A stretch of 64,000 nt of DNA from UBA11358 sp049517655 (GCA_049517655.1 JBEKRQ010000002.1:682001-746000); one strand, 5' to 3'; positions 1 through 9,431 are shown, numbered from the stretch's first letter. Translations and numbers: made by a program. The notes: generated by a model from the sequence alone, not told the origin.

Positions 1-1638
1 CTTTGCGCGAAATACGGTTTCCGTTTTGAAGTTGAAAAACGCGAGCGCGGTGGCGGCGTGGTTCACGCGACTGAAAAAAAAGTTGAACTCGATGTCGAGG
101 ACAAACCGAAAGACCTCAAGCCGCGCGCGCCGGTCGTCACCATCATGGGTCACGTTGACCATGGCAAAACGTCGCTGCTCGACGTGATTCGCAAGGCGAA
201 TGTCGCCGCAGGCGAGGCCGGCGGCATCACGCAACACATCGGCGCTTATACGATTTCCGTGCCGCATCCGGAGCGCAAAAAGGAACTGGCGCAAATCACG
301 TTCCTCGACACGCCCGGCCACGCGGCGTTCAGTTCCATGCGCGCGCGCGGCGCGAATGTCACGGATATCGTCGTGCTCGTCGTCGCGGCGAACGACGGTG
401 TCATGCCGCAAACGCTGGAAGCCATCAATCACGCGAAGGCGGCGAAAGTGCCGATTTTGGTCGCTGTCAATAAAACCGACCTTCCGAACGCGAATTCGAT
501 GAAGGTGCGGCAGCAATTGCAGGACAAGGGTCTTGTGCCGGATGATTGGGGCGGTGAAACCATTTTTGTGGATGTTTCGGCGCTGACAAAACAGGGCATA
601 GACAAGCTGTTGGAAATGATTTTGCTCCAAGCCGATTTGCTGGAGTTGAAAGCCAATCCGAATCGCCGGGCCAAGGGCAACGTCATTGAATCCGGCGTGG
701 AGCCTGGCGGCCCGACCGCGACGGTGCTCGTGCGCAAAGGCACGTTGCGCATCGGCGATGTGACCTTGTGCGGCGAATTTTACGGCAAAGTGCGCGCCTT
801 GATTGACGAAGAAGGCCAGCGGCTCAAGGAAGCCGGACCGTCCGTTGCGGTCAAAGTGCTGGGCTTGAATGGTGTGCCGGAGGCGGGGTTGGAATTCAGC
901 GTTGTCGAGGACGAAAAGGCCGCGCGCGAACTGGCCGAGCAGCGCCAGTTTGAGGCTAGGGCGCAAGGTCAGGAAGACCGCAAGGTTACGCTCGAAAATC
1001 TCTTTGCCACGCTCGCCGCGACGCAAAGCAAAGCGCTCAAAGTTGTCGTCAAGGCCGACATGCAAGGTTCCGTCGAGGCCATTGTCGAGGCGTTGAAAAA
1101 AATTGAATCGGACAAAGTTTCACTCGAAATCATCCACAGCGACGTGGGCACCATTTCGGAAAATGATGTTGCGCTGGCCTCCGCTTCCAATGCGGTCATC
1201 CTCGGTTTCCACGCCCGCGTGGACGGCACCGCCGCCGAGAAGGCCAAGCACGAAGGCGTGCAGATCAAACTTTACGCGATCATTTACGAATTGATTGATC
1301 AGGTCAAAGAAGCGATGGCAGGATTGCTTGAACCGGATGTCAAAGAGAATGTCATCGGCTCGGCCGAAGTCCGGCAGATTTTTGAATTATCCAAAGGCGC
1401 GTCGGTTGCCGGTTGCATGGTCGCCAATGGTCGCATTGTCAAAGGCAAAGTCCGTGTGCGTCGGCGCAAGGATGTCATTTATGAAGGCATCGCGCAATCG
1501 CTGCGCCGGTTCCAAGATGAAGTCAACGAGGTCCGTGCGGGCATGGAATGCGGCATCTGCATTGCAGGTTACAACGATTTCCAAGTCGGTGATGTGATTG
1601 AAAGTTACACCATTGAAAAAGTGGCGGCGAAATTATGA
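1..1638 (+). CDS. infB: Translation initiation factor IF-2 (5' part outside window)
   Basis: This is the C-terminal portion of IF-2, the GTPase that brings fMet-tRNA to the 30S subunit and promotes 50S joining. The reading frame is open from base 1, so the gene begins upstream and the GTG at 58 is not the start. Visible motifs, counting codons from base 1: P-loop GHVDHGKTSLL near 50-60, DTPGHAAF near 103-110, NKTDLP near 157-162 and SALTKQG (G5 region) near 190. Domains II, III and the C-terminal fMet-tRNA-binding domain follow to residue 545. The N-terminal variable region is missing only because of the window edge. It leads the cluster infB-rbfA-nrnA-truB-ribF, all on the same strand. Identification is secure. 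Confidence 0.97.
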   Translation, partial: LCAKYGFRFEVEKRERGGGVVHATEKKVELDVEDKPKDLKPRAPVVTIMGHVDHGKTSLLDVIRKANVAAGEAGGITQHIGAYTISVPHPERKKELAQITFLDTPGHAAFSSMRARGANVTDIVVLVVAANDGVMPQTLEAINHAKAAKVPILVAVNKTDLPNANSMKVRQQLQDKGLVPDDWGGETIFVDVSALTKQGIDKLLEMILLQADLLELKANPNRRAKGNVIESGVEPGGPTATVLVRKGTLRIGDVTLCGEFYGKVRALIDEEGQRLKEAGPSVAVKVLGLNGVPEAGLEFSVVEDEKAARELAEQRQFEARAQGQEDRKVTLENLFATLAATQSKALKVVVKADMQGSVEAIVEALKKIESDKVSLEIIHSDVGTISENDVALASASNAVILGFHARVDGTAAEKAKHEGVQIKLYAIIYELIDQVKEAMAGLLEPDVKENVIGSAEVRQIFELSKGASVAGCMVANGRIVKGKVRVRRRKDVIYEGIAQSLRRFQDEVNEVRAGMECGICIAGYNDFQVGDVIESYTIEKVAAKL

Positions 1639-1643
1639 CCGTT

Positions 1644-1677
1644 GAACCGTTGCACCGCCAAAACGGCGCAACGGTTC
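1644..1677 (+). other. Intergenic hairpin between infB and rbfA
   Basis: GAACCGTTGC at 1644-1653 pairs perfectly with GCAACGGTTC at 1668-1677. Three further inner base pairs follow after one mismatch. No T-run follows; the next bases are A/T-rich repeats (ATTTAACAATTTAACG). It could be a weak attenuator, an RNA-processing site, or one of the dispersed inverted repeats found in this window. Function is unknown. Confidence 0.5.
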
Positions 1678-1702
1678 ACGATTTAACAATTTAACGAAAC
1701 CC

Positions 1703-2068
1703 ATGATTTCACTCCGACTCCAACGCGTCCGCGAATTGCTCAAGCGCGAAATCGGCGAGGCCATCCGCCGCGAATTTCTTGTCAGTGAAGCCGGTTTGAT
1801 TACCGTCAACGATGTAGACGTGAAGGGCGACCTCAAGTCCGCGATCGTTTTTATCAGCATTCTTGGCACTCCCGACCAGCAAAAACACGGACTTCAGTTG
1901 CTTGCCGAGCGTCGTATCCGTATTCAAGGTTTGGTCGGGCGCGCCGTTGTTTTGAAATACACGCCGACGTTGAAATTTGTTTTTGACGATTCCATCGTGC
2001 GCGGCAATCGCGTGCTGCAAATCATCGAGGAATTGGAAAAAGCCCAAGTGGCAAATGAGGGAGATTGA
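1703..2068 (+). CDS. rbfA: 30S ribosome-binding factor A
   Basis: This 121-aa protein is of normal RbfA length. It helps late 30S subunit maturation by binding near the 16S 5' end. The N-terminal pattern RLQRVRELLKREIGEAIRRE and the central VTINDVDVKGDLKSA-like strand followed by the helix containing RRIRIQG match the KH-type RbfA fold. The end region with FVFDDSIVRG is typical of the family. It lies between infB and nrnA, with the stop codon only three bases before the next start, which suggests co-transcription and coupled translation. Confidence 0.93.
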   Translation: MISLRLQRVRELLKREIGEAIRREFLVSEAGLITVNDVDVKGDLKSAIVFISILGTPDQQKHGLQLLAERRIRIQGLVGRAVVLKYTPTLKFVFDDSIVRGNRVLQIIEELEKAQVANEGD

Positions 2069-2071
2069 GCC

Positions 2072-3055
2072 GTGAAAAGATACCCGAAAATCATAGACCG
2101 GATTCTTGACGCCATCCGCAAAAGCAAAACGATTTGCGTCTTTGGGCACATCCGGCCCGATGGGGATTGTGTCGGCTCGCAACTCGGTCTTACACTGGCG
2201 CTCCAAAACGAAGGCAAAAGGGTTTTTTGCTGGAATGAAGATCCCATCCCGCAAAAATACAAATTCCTCAGTCAGGATGGATTGTTCCAACAGCCGAAAC
2301 GCGGCATGAAATTTGACTGCGTCATCGCCACCGACTGCGCGAGTTTCGAGCGTCTGGGCAGGGTCGGTCGGTGCATCAGCCATCGGAAAATTCTCATCAA
2401 CATTGACCATCACGAAAGCAACACACGCTATGGCGACATCAATTGGATTTCCGCGCGCGAGCCTTCGACCGGCGAATTGATTTTCCGGCTGCTCAAGGTT
2501 GCGCGCTGGCCGATCACCAAGCCGATTGCCGATTGCCTGTTCACCGCCATTTCCACCGACACCGGCTCGTTCCAATATGCCACGACCCGGCCCGGCACGT
2601 TCCATGTGGCCGCGGAACTGGTCACGCGCGGCGCGAACCTCGCCAAAATTTGCGACGAGGTTTACCAATCCTACCCGCTTTCACGCGTGCGGTTGCTCAA
2701 ACATATCTACAGCCATTTCCGCCTCACGCACAACGACCGCATCGCATGGTTCTGGCTGAAGAAAATCGATTTCGCCCGCACCGGCGCCGAAAGTGTGGAC
2801 ACAGAGGGACTCATAGACCATATCCGCGCCATTGAACCGGTCATTGTCGCGTGCGTTTTTGAAGAACTCGAACCGGAACTCACGCGCATCAGTCTTCGCT
2901 CGAAAAGTGACAAAGTGAACGTGAATGAAATTGCCGCGCAATTCGGCGGCGGCGGGCATCCGGCGGCAGCAGGCGCGCGCATCCACGGCAAACCGCTTTC
3001 GGTCCAACGCCGCGTCATTGCCGCCATCAAGCGCGCATTGAATTCTGCAAAATAA
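2072..3055 (+). CDS. nrnA: DHH-family bifunctional oligoribonuclease/PAP phosphatase
   Basis: This 327-aa DHH/DHHA1 phosphoesterase degrades nanoRNAs and, in many bacteria, 3'-phosphoadenosine-5'-phosphate. Metal-binding motifs are visible: GHIRPDGDCVGSQLG near residues 25-39, an ATDCA segment near 90, the DHHES motif near 112 and DTGSF near 165. The DHHA1 domain carries GGGGHPAAAG near residue 292. The start is GTG at 2072, right after the rbfA stop. The place between rbfA and truB is the conserved nrnA position in many bacteria. Some DHH proteins also hydrolyse pApA, the breakdown product of c-di-AMP. That activity is possible here but cannot be told from sequence alone. Confidence 0.9.
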   Translation: MKRYPKIIDRILDAIRKSKTICVFGHIRPDGDCVGSQLGLTLALQNEGKRVFCWNEDPIPQKYKFLSQDGLFQQPKRGMKFDCVIATDCASFERLGRVGRCISHRKILINIDHHESNTRYGDINWISAREPSTGELIFRLLKVARWPITKPIADCLFTAISTDTGSFQYATTRPGTFHVAAELVTRGANLAKICDEVYQSYPLSRVRLLKHIYSHFRLTHNDRIAWFWLKKIDFARTGAESVDTEGLIDHIRAIEPVIVACVFEELEPELTRISLRSKSDKVNVNEIAAQFGGGGHPAAAGARIHGKPLSVQRRVIAAIKRALNSAK

Positions 3056-3060
3056 TTTTC

Positions 3061-3771
3061 ATGCAAGAATTTTACCCGCTCGACGGCGCTATCCTCGTTG
3101 ACAAGCCCGCCGGTCCGACTTCGCACGACGTGGTGGACGCCATCCGCCGCAGGTTCGGCATCAAAAAGGTCGGCCACTGCGGCACGCTCGATCCCAATGC
3201 CACCGGCCTGCTCGTCATCGTTCTCGGTCGCGGCACCAAGCTCTCCGAAAAATTGATGGGCGGTGACAAGGTTTATGAGGGCAAAATTAAATTCGGCGAG
3301 ACGACGAACAGCTATGACGCGGATGGCGAAATTCTTGAAACAAAAGCCGTCCCGCCGTTGACGCTCGAACAAATGAACGAAGCCGCCGCCGCCTTCATCG
3401 GCGACCAAATGCAAACGCCACCGATGGTCTCGGCCATCAAAATAAACGGCGTGCCGCTTTACAAGCTCGCCTGCAAAGGCATCGAGGTGGAACGCGAACC
3501 ACGGCTGGTTCATATCTATAATTTCCGTTTCACAAGGTACGAATCGCTGGCCGGTGAATTCCGAATCGCCTGCACGAAAGGCACTTATGTCCGCAGCATC
3601 GCGCACGAGCTTGGCCAAAAAATTGGCTGCGGCGCGCACCTTGCCACGCTTCGCCGCATCATGTCTGGAAAATTCGATGTGGCTGATGCGACATCACTGG
3701 CCGATGTGTTAAGATTGACCATGGCTGAATTGGAGAAAAAAGTGATTCCGTTTTTGAAACTGGTCGGCTAA
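3061..3771 (+). CDS. truB: tRNA pseudouridine-55 synthase
   Basis: TruB converts U55 in the T-loop of tRNAs to pseudouridine. Motifs: an N-terminal DGAILVDKPAGPTSHDVV segment and then HCGTLDPNATGLL at about 39-51, which contains the catalytic Asp in GTLDP. The later CTKGTYVRSIAHELG motif near 175 is also typical. At 236 aa it is a short version, lacking a large C-terminal PUA extension. It is five bases downstream of nrnA and clearly in the same unit. Confidence 0.96.
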   Translation: MQEFYPLDGAILVDKPAGPTSHDVVDAIRRRFGIKKVGHCGTLDPNATGLLVIVLGRGTKLSEKLMGGDKVYEGKIKFGETTNSYDADGEILETKAVPPLTLEQMNEAAAAFIGDQMQTPPMVSAIKINGVPLYKLACKGIEVEREPRLVHIYNFRFTRYESLAGEFRIACTKGTYVRSIAHELGQKIGCGAHLATLRRIMSGKFDVADATSLADVLRLTMAELEKKVIPFLKLVG

Positions 3772-3880
3772 ATGAGTCAAATGAGTAACCGGTTAAATGA
3801 GTTAAATCATTGGTGCGCTTTTCGTCGCCAAGACTCACCTTATTTAACCAGTCACTTGTTTAACCTGTTTAACCCCTGAA
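3772..3880. repeat. Intergenic tandem/inverted repeat cluster
   Basis: The 112-bp gap between truB and ribF is made almost wholly of short repeats of 8-9 bp. On the left are two copies of AAATGAGT, then GGTTAAATGA and GTTAAATCA. On the right, read on the minus strand, are GGTTAAACA twice and GGTTAAATA. The two halves are rough inverted counterparts around a central unique stretch. The architecture is like the other dispersed inverted repeats in this window. No promoter or terminator is apparent. Confidence 0.6.
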
Positions 3881-3883
3881 CCG

Positions 3884-4807
3884 ATGAAAACCATTCACGC
3901 CGCAAATGAATTGAAGCCCGCCGGCCACAAGGTCTGTCTGGCCATTGGCTTTTTCGACGGTGTGCATCTCGGCCATCAGCAAATCATCCGCCAAACCATC
4001 GCTGATGCGCATCAGCATGATGCCGTTGCGCTCGTGCTCACGTTCGACCGGCATCCGAATTCCATCGTCGCGCCCGGCCGCGTGCCGCCGTTGATTTATT
4101 CGCTGTCGCAAAAATTGCGCGCGATTGAATCGCTCGGCATGGATACGCTGTTGCTGGTTCGCTTCGATGAAAAATTCAGCCGGCAATCCGGGGAGGAATT
4201 TATTCGCGGTTTAGCGCGTGACTTTGACTCGATTCACAGCATTTCCGTTGGCGCGGATTTTGTTTTTGGACACAGACGCAGTGGCAACGTGTCGTCGCTT
4301 AAAAAACTTGGCGGTGAAATTGGCTTTACTGTTCACGGACTTGCTGCTGTCTCGCTGGACGGCCAGATTGTGAGCAGCACCCGCATTCGCGAAGCCATTC
4401 GCACAGGTGATCTTGACGCGGCCAGCCAGATGCTCGGACGGCCTTACATGATTTCGGGTCGCGTGGTTCAAGGCGATCGTTTGGGACAACAACTTGGTTT
4501 TCCAACGGCAAATCTTGATGTGACTGAACTGGCACTTCCACCAAACGGCGTTTACGCCGGTTTTGCAAACGTAAAGGGAAAAGCGTATCGCATCGCCCTC
4601 AACATTGGTTTTCGACCGACAATAACGTCCGACGCACGACAACTTCGCGTTGAGGCGCACTTGCTGAATTTCCGCGGCGAACTTTACGGCGAAGAATTAG
4701 AGGTCGAAATCGGCAGGAAGTTGCGCGAAGAAAAAAAATTCGCATCCATGGCTGAATTACGCGAGCAAATTGCCCGCGACATTGCCGTCATGACTTCCTG
4801 GTCTTAA
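3884..4807 (+). CDS. ribF: Bifunctional riboflavin kinase/FAD synthetase
   Basis: RibF phosphorylates riboflavin to FMN and adenylylates FMN to FAD. The N-terminal nucleotidyltransferase domain shows AIGFFDGVHLGHQ at about 20-32 and SSTRIREAI near 166. The C-terminal flavokinase domain begins with GRVVQGDRLGQQLGFPTAN near 192 and ends with EELEVEIGRKLREEKKF. At 307 aa it has the usual length. It is the last gene of the infB cluster, separated from truB by a repeat-filled gap. Confidence 0.95.
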   Translation: MKTIHAANELKPAGHKVCLAIGFFDGVHLGHQQIIRQTIADAHQHDAVALVLTFDRHPNSIVAPGRVPPLIYSLSQKLRAIESLGMDTLLLVRFDEKFSRQSGEEFIRGLARDFDSIHSISVGADFVFGHRRSGNVSSLKKLGGEIGFTVHGLAAVSLDGQIVSSTRIREAIRTGDLDAASQMLGRPYMISGRVVQGDRLGQQLGFPTANLDVTELALPPNGVYAGFANVKGKAYRIALNIGFRPTITSDARQLRVEAHLLNFRGELYGEELEVEIGRKLREEKKFASMAELREQIARDIAVMTSWS

Positions 4808-4913
4808 ATCAGTTTAAGATATTTATTTCCAAAGTGTTGCGATTATAACCAACCCGATAATTCGTTTAATTTCCGGCCGTTTTGGAATTCATTCCGTACC
4901 ACTGCGATTCTGC

Positions 4914-4942
4914 TTGAATTTCCCGGAAAAAGGCGCTAGGAT
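4914..4942 (+). promoter_or_regulatory. Candidate sigma-70 promoter for rpoD
   Basis: TTGAAT at 4914-4919 and TAGGAT at 4937-4942 are spaced by 17 bp, upstream of the rpoD start at 5096. This would give a leader of about 145 nt. The 288-bp gap between ribF and rpoD holds no other clear feature; a strong ribF terminator was not found. The prediction comes from consensus matching only. Confidence 0.4.
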
Positions 4943-5095
4943 GGCGGCGCGTTGGTCTTCCGGTGTTCGCTGTCTCCCGAAGTTCAATGGGCGAGTGGGC
5001 AGTTGTGCAAAGATGATGTGAACTCGTTTGACGGAAACTCTGTAAATTTCTCCGAACCAAAACGGGTTAATGCGGGTCCTATTACTTAATGACTT

Positions 5096-6994
5096 ATGCT
5101 GAATCGAAAAACAAGGACGACGAACAGCACAGCGCGTAGTCGTCGCCGCGACGTAAGACGAGGTGCCGGAGCGAAATCATCTCCGAAGCGCCGGCGTTTT
5201 GTTATTTCCAGCAGCACGCGACGGAATATCTCCAAGTTGCCGGAATCCAATGGAAAAAGCAGGACACATACGGTGACTTCAATTGCGGAAGCGGAAAAAC
5301 GCCTTCAACACAGCGGCGCGACTGCTCCGGCTTCAACCCAGTCCACGGTGGACCTGACGGAAACGGTCAAGACGCTGCTGCATCTCGCGCAGGAACACGG
5401 CTACATCACTTACGATGACGTCAATGACGTTTTGCCGGACAATCTCAGTCCCGAAGACCTTGACGCGCTGTTGACCAAGCTGCGGAGTCTCGACGTGGAA
5501 ATTGTCATGGATCAGGCCGAGGCCGACCGCGCGGCCAAGCCGACCGAGCCGGCACAGCCGGCGGAAGAGGACGAGGACGCGCGGCTGGAAATTCTTGACG
5601 ACCCGGTCCGGATGTACATGAACCAGATGGGCAAGGTGCCTTTGCTCACGCGTGAACAGGAAGTCGAGATTTGCAAGCGCATCGAAGAGGCTGAGGTTGC
5701 GATGAAAACCATCGTTTACAGCCTCGGTTTCACCGCGAAGGAACACATTGCCATCGCGGAAAAATTATTGTCCGAGCCGCCGAAGGAACGCTTCGACCGT
5801 GTGATCGTGGACAAAAAAATCGCCAATCGCGAAGGCCATTTGCGCGAATTGCGCAAGCTCATCAAGAAAATCCGCGCCTCTGATCAAAAGGTGGACGCGA
5901 GGTATTTCATGTGGCAGAAAGCCTTGCAAAAAGGCCGCAAGGAAAAATTGCAGCGCGAGTTGAAGAAACTCAGCTTCAAGTTGCAGGAAATCTTCACGAG
6001 ATTTTTTTACAAACAAAAGGTCATCGAGGAAATGATCGTGGTGGCCGGCAACGTCCACGAAAAATTCCAGGCCAGCCTGCGTCACATCCAGGAACTCGAG
6101 GCGCTGCGCACGACCGCCGAGCGCCGCGCGACGATTGAAGCTGAACGCGCCAAAATCCAGACGCTCGAACAATTCGTCCGGATGCCACACGAGGAATTTT
6201 CCAAGACGTTCAACGCTCTGAAAGCCGCCGCCGACCGCGGGCTGAAGGCCAAGACGCACATGGCCGAGGCCAATTTGCGCCTCGTTGTTTCCGTCGCCAA
6301 AAAATATACCAATCGTGGCCAGTCGTTCCTCGATTTGATTCAGGAAGGCAACATCGGTTTGATGAAAGGCGTTGAGAAGTTTGAATATCGCCGCGGCTAC
6401 AAATTTTCCACTTACGCCATCTGGTGGATTCGGCAGGCCATTACCCGCAGTATCGCCGATCAGGCGCGCACCATCCGCATTCCGGTGCACATGATTGAAA
6501 TCATGAACAAACTCTGGCGCGCGCAAAAGCAGCTCACACAGGAGCTGGGCCGTGAACCCACACCGGAGGAACTGGCCGACGAAATGCACATGCCTGTGTC
6601 GCGCATCCACGCGCTGCTCAAAATGGCGCAGCAACCCGTTTCGCTCCACGCGCCTGTCGGCGACGACGGCGACGTGAGCGTCGGCGATTTCATCGAGGAC
6701 AAGACCGCTGAAAATCCGTCTGAAGTCACGAGCTACAGTTTGCTGCGCGAAAAATTGAGCGACGTGCTGACGACGTTGACCGAGCGCGAACGCAAAATTC
6801 TCGAAATGCGTTTCGGTTTGCTCGACGGCTACGAACGCACACTCGAGGAAATCGGCAAGATGTATAACGTCACGCGCGAACGCATCCGCCAGATTGAGGC
6901 CAAGGCACTCCGCAAGTTGCGCCACCCGACGCGCGTCCGGCATTTGCAGGGCTTCCTCGACACGTCGGAGCCGGAAATGAGCATGACGGCATGA
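5096..6994 (+). CDS. rpoD: RNA polymerase primary sigma factor (sigma-70)
   Basis: This 632-aa protein is the housekeeping sigma factor. The first 60 residues are very basic (RSRRRDVRRGAGAKSSPKRRR) and are not typical. Region 1.1 follows, with LLHLAQEHGYITYDDVNDVLP. Region 1.2 is DDPVRMYMNQMGKVPLLTRE near 162-181. A non-conserved insert occupies about 215-370. Region 2 has RGQSFLDLIQEGNIGLMKGV and FSTYAIWWIRQAITR near 400-450. Region 4 has the HTH RTLEEIGKMYNVTRERIRQIE near 580-600. The stop overlaps the next gene's start by four bases (ATGA), so the two are translationally coupled. The ATG at 5096 gives the basic extension; a later start would also keep all conserved regions. Confidence 0.96.
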   Translation: MLNRKTRTTNSTARSRRRDVRRGAGAKSSPKRRRFVISSSTRRNISKLPESNGKSRTHTVTSIAEAEKRLQHSGATAPASTQSTVDLTETVKTLLHLAQEHGYITYDDVNDVLPDNLSPEDLDALLTKLRSLDVEIVMDQAEADRAAKPTEPAQPAEEDEDARLEILDDPVRMYMNQMGKVPLLTREQEVEICKRIEEAEVAMKTIVYSLGFTAKEHIAIAEKLLSEPPKERFDRVIVDKKIANREGHLRELRKLIKKIRASDQKVDARYFMWQKALQKGRKEKLQRELKKLSFKLQEIFTRFFYKQKVIEEMIVVAGNVHEKFQASLRHIQELEALRTTAERRATIEAERAKIQTLEQFVRMPHEEFSKTFNALKAAADRGLKAKTHMAEANLRLVVSVAKKYTNRGQSFLDLIQEGNIGLMKGVEKFEYRRGYKFSTYAIWWIRQAITRSIADQARTIRIPVHMIEIMNKLWRAQKQLTQELGREPTPEELADEMHMPVSRIHALLKMAQQPVSLHAPVGDDGDVSVGDFIEDKTAENPSEVTSYSLLREKLSDVLTTLTERERKILEMRFGLLDGYERTLEEIGKMYNVTRERIRQIEAKALRKLRHPTRVRHLQGFLDTSEPEMSMTA

Positions 6995-7671
6995 AGGTTA
7001 CTTACTACGGTCACGCCTGTTTTTCAGTCGGGGCCTGCGGCAAAACGCTGCTGTTCGACCCGTTCATTTCCGGCAACCCGCTGGCGAAGGCCATTGACGC
7101 AAACAAGGTGCCGGCGGATTTCATTCTCGTTTCGCACGGGCATGGCGACCATCTTGCCGACGCGGTTGAAATTGCCAAACGCACCAACGCGCTGGTGATT
7201 GCCAGTTTTGAAGTCGCCACGTGGCTCAACAAGAAAGGCGCCCCGCGCGTGCATCCATTGAATCACGGCGGCAGTTGTAAATTTGATTTTGGCCGTGCCA
7301 AATTCGTGAATGCCGTCCACTCCAGCACGATGCCCGACGGCACGTTCGGCGGAAATCCCGGCGGCTTCGTCGTCGAGAGTGCGGAAGGTAATTTTTATTA
7401 TTCCGGCGACACCGCGCTGACGCTGGACATGAAACTCATTGGCGAAACCACGCCGTTGAAATTTGCCGCGCTGTGCATCGGCGACAATTTTACGATGGGC
7501 GTGGACGACGCGGTGAAAGCCGCCGAATTTGTGCGCTGCAATGAAATTCTCGGCGTGCATTACGACACCTTTCCGCCAATCAAAATTGACCAAGCCGCCG
7601 CGCAGGAAAAATTCAAGGCTGCCGGCAGGGTTCTGCATTTGCTGCATCCGGGCGGGACGCGCGATTTTTGA
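6991..7671 (+). CDS. UPF0173-type metal-dependent hydrolase (metallo-beta-lactamase fold)
   Basis: This 226-aa protein belongs to the UPF0173/YtkL-like branch of the metallo-beta-lactamase superfamily. The metal motif HGHGDH is at about 49-54, with YSGDTALT near 139 and a late His in LGVHYDTFPPI near 189. Proteins of this branch have no firmly assigned cellular substrate. The start overlaps the rpoD stop (ATGA). It is convergent with kdpD, whose stop lies only six bases away, leaving no room for a terminator between them. Confidence 0.9.
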   Translation: MKVTYYGHACFSVGACGKTLLFDPFISGNPLAKAIDANKVPADFILVSHGHGDHLADAVEIAKRTNALVIASFEVATWLNKKGAPRVHPLNHGGSCKFDFGRAKFVNAVHSSTMPDGTFGGNPGGFVVESAEGNFYYSGDTALTLDMKLIGETTPLKFAALCIGDNFTMGVDDAVKAAEFVRCNEILGVHYDTFPPIKIDQAAAQEKFKAAGRVLHLLHPGGTRDF

Positions 7672-7677
7672 TCCGGG

Positions 7678-8814
7678 TCAGTTGCTCGGGTCAACGATGT
7701 GCAGGTCAATCCCGGGTGCGTGGTGCATGAAAAATTCAATGACATTCGGGCGCGTGAACTGCCACCAATGCCGTTCCGTTGTGCCGAGCACTACGAGGTT
7801 AACGTCATTTTCGCGGCAATACTTCAACAACGCCGCGCAGACATCCTCATTTTCCAGCACGGTGACGCTGCCGCCCAGTTCAGTCGCGAGCTGGACGTTC
7901 TGCATGAATTTCCGCTGCAAATCCGCCGCGATACGCACCGGGTCTTCCTTTTTGCGCCGCACATAGACGGCCATCCATTCGCGATTCAAACGTCCCGCAA
8001 GCCGCGACGTCGTACGCAGCAGCCTCGCCGTTGTGTCGGGATTGGTGCTCAAGCAGACGACGATTTTTTCGCTGACATCCGGCGGCGAGGTTGTGCCAAT
8101 GCGCGGCCGCTGGTCGAGCGCAGCAGCGATTTCGCGCAGGGTTAATTCACGCAACGCATTTAAATTGTTTTCCGTGAAAAAATTCCCCAGCGCGGAAGTG
8201 ACACGGTCCGTCGGATAAATTTTCCCCTGTTGCAGCCGCTCGCGCAATTCGTCGGACGGCAGGTCAATGTTCACGATCTGGTCGGCCTCCAGCACGAAGC
8301 GGTCGGGCACGCGCTCGCGCACGTCCACGCCCGTGGCGCGCAGCACGGTGTCATGCAGACTTTCGAGATGCTGGATGTTCATCGCCGTGATGACGTTGAT
8401 GCCGGCCTGCAGCAATTCCTGCACATCAAGGTAGCGCTTGGGATTGTGCGAACCGGCGACGTTGCTGAAGGGAAGCTCGTCCACGACGCAAACGGTTGGA
8501 TAACGGTCGAAAATTTTTTCAACGTCGAGGATTTCCACCGTGCTGCCCGCATGCGGGACTTTTTTGCGCGGGATGATTTCCAAATCGCCGATGAGGTCGG
8601 TGGTTTCCTTACGCCCATGCGGCTCAATCCAGCCGATGACCACGTCCACACCCGCCTTTTTCAAGCGATGCGCTTCTTCGAGCATCGTGTAGGTCTTGCC
8701 GACACCCGCCGCGTGGCCGAGATATATCTTCAGCTTTCCCAAACGGCTTCTTTCGATGAGCCGCAGAAAATCATCCGGATTGGGTCGGTCAGTAGCGGGT
8801 AAATCCATGTTCAA
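7678..8814 (-). CDS. kdpD: KdpD sensor region without histidine kinase
   Basis: This 378-aa protein matches only the N-terminal cytoplasmic half of KdpD. The KdpD domain has the P-loop GHAAGVGKTYTML near 33-45, the IGWIEPHGR segment and the VDELPFSNVAGSHNPKRY motif. A universal-stress-protein (USP) domain follows from about 245 to the end. The four TM helices, GAF and HisKA/HATPase parts of full-length KdpD are absent, and the ORF ends with a normal stop, so this is a short natural form rather than a window truncation. In the USP domain, STN, 21 residues and WMAVY resemble the c-di-AMP motif SxS-x20-FTAxY described for S. aureus KdpD. It is the last gene of the kdp unit, six bases after kdpC. 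No kdpE is present. Confidence 0.9.
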   Translation of the reverse strand: MNMDLPATDRPNPDDFLRLIERSRLGKLKIYLGHAAGVGKTYTMLEEAHRLKKAGVDVVIGWIEPHGRKETTDLIGDLEIIPRKKVPHAGSTVEILDVEKIFDRYPTVCVVDELPFSNVAGSHNPKRYLDVQELLQAGINVITAMNIQHLESLHDTVLRATGVDVRERVPDRFVLEADQIVNIDLPSDELRERLQQGKIYPTDRVTSALGNFFTENNLNALRELTLREIAAALDQRPRIGTTSPPDVSEKIVVCLSTNPDTTARLLRTTSRLAGRLNREWMAVYVRRKKEDPVRIAADLQRKFMQNVQLATELGGSVTVLENEDVCAALLKYCRENDVNLVVLGTTERHWWQFTRPNVIEFFMHHAPGIDLHIVDPSN

Positions 8815-8820
8815 AAGAAA

Positions 8821-9414
8821 CTATTTCCGCGGCAATTGGTCGAGCGCCAAGTTCAACGTCATCAAGTTCACGCGCGGCTCGCCGGAAACGCCGAGGTCGC
8901 GTCCGTGGCTGTTTTGTTTCACCAACTCGCGCACGCGGTCTCCGGAAAAGCCGCGCGCCCTGGCCACGCGCAGGATTTGCAGTTCGGCGTTCGCCGGGCT
9001 GATGTCCGGGTCGAGGCCGCTGCCGGAAGCGGTCACGGCGTCGGCGGGCACCGGCGCGTTCATTGCAAGACCGTTTTCCGCGCGGTAACTGGCGATGTTT
9101 TGCGTGATGTTGGCGACCAGATTGGATGAGGTGGGACCGAGGTTGCTGCCGCTGGAACTGGTGGCGTCAAAGCCGTTGGCGCCCGCTGCCGACGGGCGCG
9201 GATGGAAATACTTCGCGCCCGTGAAATTTTGCGCCAGCAACGCCGAACCGCGCACCGCGCCGGATTTGTCCACGAGCAAACTGCCATTGGCCTGATGCGG
9301 TAACAGTAGTTGCGCCACGCCGTAAACGACGAGCGGATACAGGCCGCACAAAATGACGGCGAAGAAAATTGTCGCCACGATGGAGCGGCCAAATTCAGCA
9401 AAAATGGTTTTCAT
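8821..9414 (-). CDS. kdpC: Potassium-transporting ATPase subunit C
   Basis: KdpC is the single-span subunit that stabilises the KdpFABC complex and assists ATP binding by KdpB. One TM helix lies near residues 10-35 (IVATIFFAVILCGLYPLVVYG). The periplasmic domain contains the family segment YFHPRPSAAG and the region VTASGSGLDPDISPANAELQ near 128-147, with DRVRELV near 160. Its 197 aa are typical. It sits 17 bases after kdpB in the expected B-C order. Confidence 0.96.
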   Translation of the reverse strand: MKTIFAEFGRSIVATIFFAVILCGLYPLVVYGVAQLLLPHQANGSLLVDKSGAVRGSALLAQNFTGAKYFHPRPSAAGANGFDATSSSGSNLGPTSSNLVANITQNIASYRAENGLAMNAPVPADAVTASGSGLDPDISPANAELQILRVARARGFSGDRVRELVKQNSHGRDLGVSGEPRVNLMTLNLALDQLPRK

Positions 9415-9431
9415 GATTTTCGTGAGTTGAT

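Noticed and set aside
5765..6943. Long minus-strand frame opposite rpoD (392 codons)
   Set aside because: Antisense shadow of rpoD; no start signal or homology-like pattern.
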